From: Physella acuta
Lineage: Eukaryota > Mollusca > Gastropoda > Physidae
Direction of reading: 5' to 3'
DNA: 64,000 bases
NCBI RefSeq assembly: GCF_028476545.1
Contig: NW_026732528.1
Coordinates: 1-64,000, forward strand
A program made the position numbers and the translations under genes. This document shows positions 56,507 through 64,000 of the stretch, in pieces (position 1 is the first letter of the stretch; every line of letters begins with the position of its first letter). The notes under the pieces are model-generated. The model did not search any database and was not told the DNA's origin. It saw only the letters and a program-made list of their open reading frames with translations.

Positions 56507-57559
56507 CTCTTCACATGAAATATTTCATAACAATTTAAATGCAAAATTGGGGTGTTGTGACAATTAACATTTTGATTTGACACAGAAAACATTGAAAGCC
56601 AAACTAACAAACTATCGCCAATAATTGCAACAACGTGAGGTTACCGTCATTGTGAGTGTGCGGGGGGGGGGGGGGGGCTAAACACCCCACCTTCTTGCCT
56701 ACGCCACCGTGGATCGGTAAGAAAGCAAAGACGCCAACCACAATTGATATTCAATACAAAGCAAACTGCAGTACAAGGTGACATTTAAACCAGCTCTTCA
56801 GCCTTGAAGGAGACATTTTTAAATTTCCTCCCGTAGAAAAATAACTGAGGTTATGTTTTTAAAAAATCAATAGTTTTAGTGTATGTGCGGCAAAGTTTCG
56901 ATTGATCCAGAGCGTAGTTAGAAGAAGACATATAATCTATTGTCTGTCATTATCGCAGACGATGAAACAAGATGGCTTCCTATCCTGCTGTCATTTCTTT
57001 TGTGGAAGAGAAAGACGGAAATTTTATCGCTGACTCTCAGCACATAACAGGGGTCAGGTGACCCGGAAGTTACATCACCATCCAGACGACATCCCAATGA
57101 GTCACCTTCAAGGGAGAGAAGTGTGTTGTTTACTTTCTTTCAATACATGTTGTTTGTTTTTGATTGGTAAAAAATGTGAGTTTTTAAAACGAGTGTTCAA
57201 ACACGATGACACGATAAGATATCCATCATTTCCTATGTTGGTTTAATGACGACGCGTACGTGCACTTTGGCAGACTTTGGAGATTTCGATCCATATCTCA
57301 TAGTGATACAGGTGCAAATCGATACAAATCACTCGTGCCGTTAATTTAATTAAGAGGTTGAATTACACCTGGGTAGTGTCAGGATCTAAACATGTCTATT
57401 GGTCACTTATTAGTTGGTATGTGTCACCTTAATGGTCAGTTGTCAAGGGACAATGGTCAGTTGCAATCTGTCACATCAACTGTAAGGAAATATAGAATAA
57501 AATTTGGTTTAGTTGGAAAAGTTGTTGGTTTTTAAACAGCGGTATAAATCTAGCTGGAG

Positions 57560-58225
57560 GGTGGGGATGGGGTGGTATTTTATGGTGGATTGTGGGTGTG
57601 ATGGGGGATTGGTTGGTGGATTGTTGGTAGGGTGGGGGATTGGTTGGTGGATTTTTTGTGGGGTGTGGGAGTGGTTGGTTGATTGTGACTCCCAATTGTG
57701 AGTCGAGTGGGGATGTGTTGGTGGATTGTGGGTTTGGTGGGGGATTGGTGGATTGTGGGTTATGTTGGTGGATTGTTGGTGGGGTTGGGGATTGGTTAGT
57801 GGAGTTTGGGTGGGGTAGGTGATTGGTTGGTGGATTGTGGGTGGGGTGGGGATTGGTTGGTGGATTGTGGGTGGTGTGGGGGATTGGTTGGTGGATTGTT
57901 GATGGGGTGGGGGATTGGCTAGTGGAGTGTGGGTGGGGTGGGGGATTGGTTAGTGGATTGTTGGTGTGATGGGGAATTGGTTGGTGGGGTGTGGGTGGGG
58001 GGATTGGTTGGTGGATTGTGGGTGGGGTGGGGGATTGGTTGATGGATTGTTGGTGGGGTGGGGATTGGTTGGTGGATTGTGGGTGGGGTGGGGGATTGGT
58101 TGGTGGATTGAGGGTGGGGTGGGGGATTGGTTGGTGGATTGTGGGTGGGGTGGGGATTGGTTGGTGGATTGTGGGTGGGGTGGGGATTGGTTAGTGGATT
58201 ATTGGTGTGGCAGGGATATGTTTAG
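57560..58225 (+). repeat. About 30-bp G-rich minisatellite
   Basis: The unit gggattggttggtggattgt plus gggtggggtg is repeated about 20 times with small variants. The given strand is strongly G-rich, with several runs of three to five G per unit, which could form G-quadruplexes. Gly/Trp-rich open frames here are by-products of the repeat. Confidence 0.93.
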
Positions 58226-58808
58226 ATTGTGGGTGTAGGCTGTACTATTTACCCCGGCCGCCACCACTGCTGCAGTACAGCATGTAGCCCGTACAAGGCT
58301 CGGCGTCACTGTTTTATTTTTGTCACGGGAGTTCCAATTTTGGTGTCTGTGACCTTTACCCCCAGTTCACCAGCCGTCCAAAAATCCCATAACCTATCCC
58401 GTTTTTCCAAGTTGTCTGAGTGCTAACTTGTTGACACACTCCAGTCCACACCATCCCATGTCAACCTACTCACTACAACTACCCCAACAGTTGTTAACTC
58501 ACTAGACTTACAACACCCACTCAGGAAATAAATTCACGGAACGACTATGGCATGTGACGTGAGTTTTAAAATAACTTGTAAAATGGGCGTTTCGATGTTT
58601 GTAGGGAAAGATTAGGATAGCAAAAGAAATCGCTCTTGATGTTTGTAGGGAAAAGTTATGATAGCAATAGTAATCGCTCTTGTATTTCACATCAATTTTC
58701 TCGACAGTAACAATTTTTAAAGAATGTGTTGTCTTCCAAACCGTTGGAAGCGTCTCCTGTACAGGCTAGTTCATATGGCGATACAAGCTTCACTGTAATG
58801 GCCCTGGC

Positions 58809-58955
58809 CGCGCCTGAACCTGGGCCAACTCTTGGGATGGCCAGCGCCACATTGAACCTGGGCCAACTCTTGTGATGGCCAGCACCACACTGAACCTGGG
58901 CCAACTCTTGTGATGGCCAGCACCACACTGAACCTGGGCCAATATTTGTTGCGAC
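58809..58955. repeat. 38-bp minisatellite, nearly four copies
   Basis: The unit aacctgggccaactcttgtg plus atggccagcaccacactg has a period of exactly 38 bp and few mismatches. Confidence 0.93.
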
Positions 58956-60529
58956 CAGGGCCTCCCCTGAACCAACAACACACCTGGCCAAATCATTTCG
59001 TTACCAGGAAACGTGATTTTAGTTCTCGTGATCTGATTCATAAAAATATTAGAATGTTTTTCTAGGCTACACCTGAATATGGACGTTTGAATTGAATTAA
59101 GTCTAACAGGAAGCACATTTTTAAAGTCTTGCCAAGGCCCAGCTCCAGGTTCCACAGTTAGGTAGGACTGATTAAGATAACGTACTTTACAATATTTCAC
59201 AGGGGGAATATTTCACTGGATGCATACACAACCAACACACCGGAACGAATAATTTATAAGTTCCATTACGTTTTAAAATATTGATTTCATCTCCCCATCG
59301 TCCTAGGCTAAACTCTGCAGGTATTTTACCTGGATCGATGCATGTTTCGTGTGCATGGTCAAGATCTTCTAACACAGGTACTGGATGTAGCCAGCCTAAA
59401 CATTTGTTGGTAGATTGTGGTAGTGGGGTGTAGCGAAAACATGGAATGTTTTAATGTACGTACATTATAATAATGGGAAATAAGGGAAGCTTAGCTGCAG
59501 TGTTCAAATGTTTGTAGATTATACCAGTGGGGTGTAGACAAGCAAATTTGGCGTGGTAAAAAGCACGTAGATTACACGTGAAGTATGTTTAGAGAGCGCT
59601 CACATCTAGGTGGCGTGCCCTACTATTTCTATGCCGGCTATTAGCTGCACGCGCTCAAAGACGTTCTGCAGGTAGAGCATTAGGGTAGGAAAACATGGCT
59701 GAAGTTTGGGGTAATTATCGTTTTTTTAAATGAGCACCTGAGTTTTTAGCGTGGGAACCGGGAGGTTCTGACCAAAGGTGTTCCACTTGAGGGTTAGACA
59801 TCCTGGCCCGGGGGTGGGGGGGGGGGGGGGTGGTGAGGATTTTGGGGAATCTTCAAAAATAAAATGTGAAGGGCCACACAGAGTAACGGCACCATAGTTT
59901 TCTAAAACATTCTAGCAGAAATGCTGAATTTACTATTTATTTTTGGGTGTGTATTATATAATAAAATGTTCGTTTGACGATTTGTGGGTTTAATTAGTCT
60001 TACAGACCTTAACAAATTAGCATTATTCTTGTAGCTTTGGCTTTAAACCTAACATTTTACTGTAGGTCACAATGTAATGGCTTTAAATGTAGCAGTTTTA
60101 CAATGTAGTGGCTCTATGCAGTAACTCCTGTTATAGCTTTAACCAGCTCCCACAGCTCCGTATATTACTGCTACACGTGCGCTGTACAGCTGCAAGCGGT
60201 TTCTACAGCTCCTAGCGGCTCCAACAGCTGCAAGGTTTCGCCTATAATCACCTATGTCAAACGTAATGCAGGTCTGCTGTAGACCAACTTGTTTTGAAGC
60301 ATCCCGTAACCCAATACTCTATGCTTTCTAAACTAATTTTCATAATAAACAGATTAATGTTCTCTTTTTTTAAAAAAAATAAAGTTTTCAGGAAAAGCGC
60401 CCAAAGTAGTCTACCTACTGCAAAATTAGATGCAATTATAGAACCAGTTTGATTTAGTTGTTGTTGATGGTTGGGTAAGTTAGGGCAAAAACCTGTCAAA
60501 CTTATTCGTAGTGATTGTATGGCGTTGCA
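58956..60529. other. Intergenic stretch with one unexplained open frame
   Basis: No firm gene. A - strand frame open from before 59400 to 59187 reads WLHPVPVLEDLDHAHETC and later FSLGRWGDEINIL, which is less repetitive than most frames here, but no domain or splice partner was recognised. A poly-G tract lies at about 59814-59830. Alternating ctgca/gct words occupy 60060-60240. Confidence 0.4.
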
Positions 60530-63350
60530 GGTCTGGGGTGTTTGAGTTGTTTGATGTTAAGTCTGGGATGTTTGACGTTAAGTCTGGGATGTTTGACGTT
60601 AAGTCTGGGATGTTTGATGTTAAGTCTGGGATGTTTGATGTTAAGTCTGGGATGTTTGATGTTAAGTCTGGGATGTTTGATGTTAAGTCTGGGATGTTTG
60701 ATGTTAAGTCTGGGATGTTTGATGTTAAGTCTGGGATGTTTGATGTTAAGTCTGGGATGTTTGATGTTAAGTCTGGGATGTTTGATGTTAAGTCTGGGAT
60801 GTTTGATGTTAAGTCTGGGATGTTTGATGTTAAGTCTGGGATGTTTGATGTTAAGTCTGGGATGTTTGATGTTAAGTCTGGGATGTTTGATGTTAAGTCT
60901 CTTATGTTGATGTCTGGGATGTTTGATGTTAAGTCTGGGATGATTGATGTTAAGTCTGGGATGTTTGATGTTAAGTCTGGGATGTTTGATGTTAAGTCTG
61001 GGATGTTTGATGTTAAGTCTGGGATGTTTGATGTTAAGTCTGGGATGTTTGATGTTAAGTCTGGGATGTTTGATGTTAAGTCTGGGATGTTTGATGTTAA
61101 GTCTGGGATGTTTGATGTTAAGTCTGGGATGTTTGATGTTAAGTCTGGGATGTTTGATGTTAAGTCTGGGATGTTTGATGTTAAGTCTGGGATGTTTGAT
61201 GTTAAGTCTGGGATGTTTGATGTTAAGTCTGGGATGTTTGATGTTAAGTCTGTTATGTTTGATGTTAAGTCTGGGATGTTTGATGTTAAGTCTGTGATGT
61301 TTGATGTTAAGTCTGGGATGTTTGATGTTAAGTCTGTTATGTTTGATGTTAAGTCTGGGGTGTTTGAGTTGTTTGATGTTAAGTCTGGGATGTTTGATGT
61401 TAAGTCTGTGATGTTTGATGTTAAGTCTGGGATGTTTGATGTTAAGTCTGTTATGTTTGATGTTAAGTCTGGGATGTTTGATGTTAAGTCTGGGATGTTT
61501 GATGTTAAGTCTGTTATGTTTGATGTTAAGTCTGTTATGTTTGATGTTAAGTCTGGGGTGTTTGAGTTGTTTGATGTTAAGTCTGGGATGTTTGATGTTA
61601 AGTCTGGGATGTTTGATGTTAAGTCTGTTATGTTTGATGTTAAGTCTGTTATGTTTGATGTTAAGTCTGGGGTGTTTGAGTTGTTTGATGTTAAGTCTGG
61701 GATGTTTGATGTTAAGTCTGGGATGTTTGATGTTAAGTCTGTTATGTTTGATGTTAAGTCTGTTATGTTTGATGTTAAGTCTGGGGTGTTTGAGTTGTTT
61801 GATGTTAAGTCTGGGATGTTTGATGTTAAGTCTGTTATGTTTGATGTTAAGTCTGGGGTGTTTGAGTTGTTTGATGTTAAGTCTGGGATGTTTGATGTTA
61901 AGTCTGTGATGTTTGATGTTAAGTCTGGGATGTTTGATGTTAAGTCTGTTATGTTTGATGTTAAGTCTGGGGTGTTTGAGTTGTTTGATGTTAAGTCTGG
62001 GATGTTTGATGTTAAGTCTGTTATGTTTGATGTTAAGTCTGGGGTGTTTGAGTTGTTTGATGTTAAGTCTGGGATGTTTGATGTTAAGTCTGTGATGTTT
62101 GATGTTAAGTCTGGGATGTTTGATGTTAAGTCTGTTATGTTTGATGTTAAGTCTGGGGTGTTTGAGTTGTTTGATGTTAAGTCTGGGATGTTTGATGTTA
62201 AGTCTGTTATGTTTGATGTTAAGTCTGGGGTGTTTGAGTTGTTTGATGTTAAGTCTGGGATGTTTGATGTTAAGTCTGGGATGTTTGATGTTAAGTCTGG
62301 GATGTTTGATGTTAAGTCTGGGATGTTTGATGTTAAGTCTGGGATGTTTGATGTTGTCTGGGATGTTTGATGTTAAGTCTGAGATGTTTGATGTTCAGTC
62401 TGTTCTGTTTGATATTAAGTCTGTCATGTTTGATGTTAAGTCTGGGATGTTTGATCTTAAGTCTGGGATGTTTGATGTTAAGTCTGGGATGTTTGATGTT
62501 AAGTCTGGGATGTTTGATGTTGTCTGGGATGTTTGATGTTAAGTCTGGGATGTTAAGTCTGGGATGTTTGATGTTAAGTCTGGGATGTTTGATGTTAAGT
62601 CTGGGATGTTTGATGTTAAGTCTGGGATGTTTGAGTTGTTTGATATTAAGTCTGGGATGTTTGATGTTAAGTCTGTTATGTTTGATGTTAAGTCTGGGAT
62701 GTTTGATGTTAAGTCTGTTATGTTTGATGTTAAGTCTGGGATGTTTGATGTTAAGTCTTGGATGCTTGATGTTAAGTCTGGGATGTTTGAAATGTTTGAT
62801 TTTAAGTCTGGGATGTTTGATGTTAAGTCTGGGATGTTTGATGTTAAGTCTGTTATGTTTGATGTTAAGTCTGGGATGTTTGATGTTAAGTCTGGGATGT
62901 TTGATGTTAAGTCTGTTATGTTTGATGTTAAGTCTGGGATGTTTGATGTAAAGTCTGGGATGTTTGATATCAAGTTTGGGATGTTTGATGTCAAGTCTGT
63001 GATGTTTGATATTAAGTCTGGGATGTTTGATGTAAAGTCTGGGATGTTTGATGTTAAAGCTGGGATGTTTGATGTTAAGTCTGGGATGTTTGATATTAAG
63101 TCTGGGATGTTTGATGTTAAGTCTGGGATGTTTGATGTTAAAGCTGGGATGTTTGATGTTAAGTCTGGGATGTTTGATGTTAAGTCTGGGATGTTTGATG
63201 TTAAGTCTGGGATGTTTGATGTTAAAGCTGGGATGTTTGATGTTAAAGCTGGGATGTTTGAGTTGTTTGATGTTAAGTCTGGGATGATTGATGTTAAGTC
63301 TGGGATGTTTGATGTTAAGTCTGGGATGATTGATATACAGTCTGTGATGT
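60530..63350 (+). repeat. 21-bp minisatellite, about 2.8 kb
   Basis: The unit gggatgtttgatgttaagtc plus t is repeated about 130 times. The first third (60560-60900, 60915-61240) is almost uniform. From 61240 to 62260 the units alternate between gggatg, gttatg and ggggtgtttgagttg forms, in a higher-order pattern. After 62340 the copies become diverged (ttaaagc, ttcagtc, atatc). Because 21 is a multiple of three and the unit lacks stops in several frames, a 619-residue frame of MFDVKSG repeats and long opposite-strand frames result. No promoter, splice site or flanking domain supports a gene. Confidence 0.95.
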
Positions 63351-64000
63351 ACCCTTACGTCTGATGCTAGTGATCCATCCATCCATCCATCACCCAAACA
63401 ATGTTTACAAGCTAAACTAGCTCAGCAAAATGCCACCAATCACAGGCCCTCTCAAGAAGATGCATAACGTCGTTATGAACCAAGCAATCAATGTACAAAT
63501 ACACTTACAATTTTATCCACATTCTCCACGGCGGGTTATCTGCATATGTAGCGGCGTATTTCCCTAGGGTGTGGGGGTGGGGGGTGTGAGATGGCGTGGT
63601 TGGTATCACATTTGCATATTGTGATAGAATTTTTCTCGTTGCCCCTACTGATAAACTTGATAGTGTTAGCGCTAACGACGGGGGAAGTTGATAATTCAAT
63701 GGCGTTCACATCTGTGCCCGGGGGAGTTGGGTGCCCCCCCCCCAACACCTCATCCCTTCCCCGCCACTAGATAGTCAGACCTAAGCAAGACCAAAGCTTA
63801 TATAATACATAGACGTAAGAAAGAAATACTCTTCAAATAACGTTTAGCTAATAGAATACAATCATGGGCGGTGTTGTGGGTTCCACTTTTATCAGGAGGC
63901 AGTTGAAGTACCGGTACTGTACTGATATGAAGAGTCAGTTGTATTGTACTGGATTCAACATGTTGAACGTAAGAGTTAGACCTAATACTTTTTTCGATGC
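63351..64000. other. Window end, no gene seen
   Basis: It contains a short (ATCC)n at about 63373-63390 and a poly-C tract near 63734. Open frames at 63505-63748 on the - strand show no domain. Confidence 0.5.

Larger units (their letters stand above)
51421..57555. other. Gene-poor region upstream of MXD
   Basis: No supported exons. The open frames 51611-51991, 52594-52902 and 54803-55117 have simple-sequence or compositional explanations and no domain. It contains a GT microsatellite (51883), a poly-C tract (52186-52201), loose GTCACC-type repeats (54780-55010), poly-C near 55252, two long (TA)n runs and a poly-G tract (56661-56677). Confidence 0.5.

Noticed and set aside
56210-56610. Tyr-Ile repeat frames
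   Set aside because: Translation of (TA)n microsatellite DNA.
60511-62370. 619-residue open frame of MFDVKSG repeats
   Set aside because: It is a pure 21-bp tandem array with equally long open frames on the opposite strand and in other frames. No flanking domain, promoter or splice sites.
62333-63397. 354-residue - strand frame (HPRLNIK repeats)
   Set aside because: Reverse reading of the same 21-bp array.

Overview
This is animal nuclear DNA, most likely molluscan and probably from a heterobranch gastropod. It is AT-rich, with small exons and GT-AG introns. It also holds many minisatellites, long (TA)n runs, clusters of overlapping TCTAGATC motifs and a tRNA-derived SINE with a mollusc-style tail. 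The species assignment is inference. I saw no bacterial, organellar, viral or LTR-type element.

Three protein-coding genes can be assembled exon by exon with matching splice phases. (1) ANKAR, ankyrin and armadillo repeat protein, + strand, 25 coding exons at 7457-21992, 1430 residues, with a promoter near 6900-6994 that carries a perfect TCTCGCGAGA element. (2) A nuclear DEK_C plus SWIB/MDM2 domain protein, + strand, 11 coding exons at 23775-33615, 257 residues. (3) A MAD/MXD-family bHLH-zipper repressor, - strand, 6 coding exons at 50833-46640, 224 residues, with an intact SIN3-interaction helix. Genes 2 and 3 converge, with a 3 kb minisatellite (about 39370-42310) between their 3' ends. 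The three genes are not an operon and no shared pathway is implied, although genes 2 and 3 both look like nuclear regulators.

Layout: 1-6900 is non-genic, with a LINE tail relic, a 43-bp minisatellite, an old dispersed repeat and a perfect 113-bp-arm palindrome. 6900-23340 is ANKAR. 23775 to about 35300 is the DEK_C/SWIB gene, whose introns hold two TTAA-flanked piggyBac-like MITEs. 35300-39370 is spacer with a hAT-type MITE and foldbacks. 39370-42310 is the large minisatellite. About 42470-50833 is the MXD gene with a long probable 3' UTR. 50834-60530 is gene-poor upstream DNA with microsatellites and two minisatellites. 60530-63350 is a 21-bp minisatellite that is open in several frames and is not a gene.

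The most unusual signal is in ANKAR. At least eight introns carry tandem duplications that start at, end at or span a splice junction, so that donor or acceptor sites are themselves repeated. In intron 17 seven GTAAGC donors are spaced almost exactly 45 bp apart and the reading frame stays open through the array. In intron 13 the acceptor of exon 14 is duplicated 57 bp upstream, also in frame. These could yield length-variant ARM-repeat proteins. The other two genes show nothing comparable.
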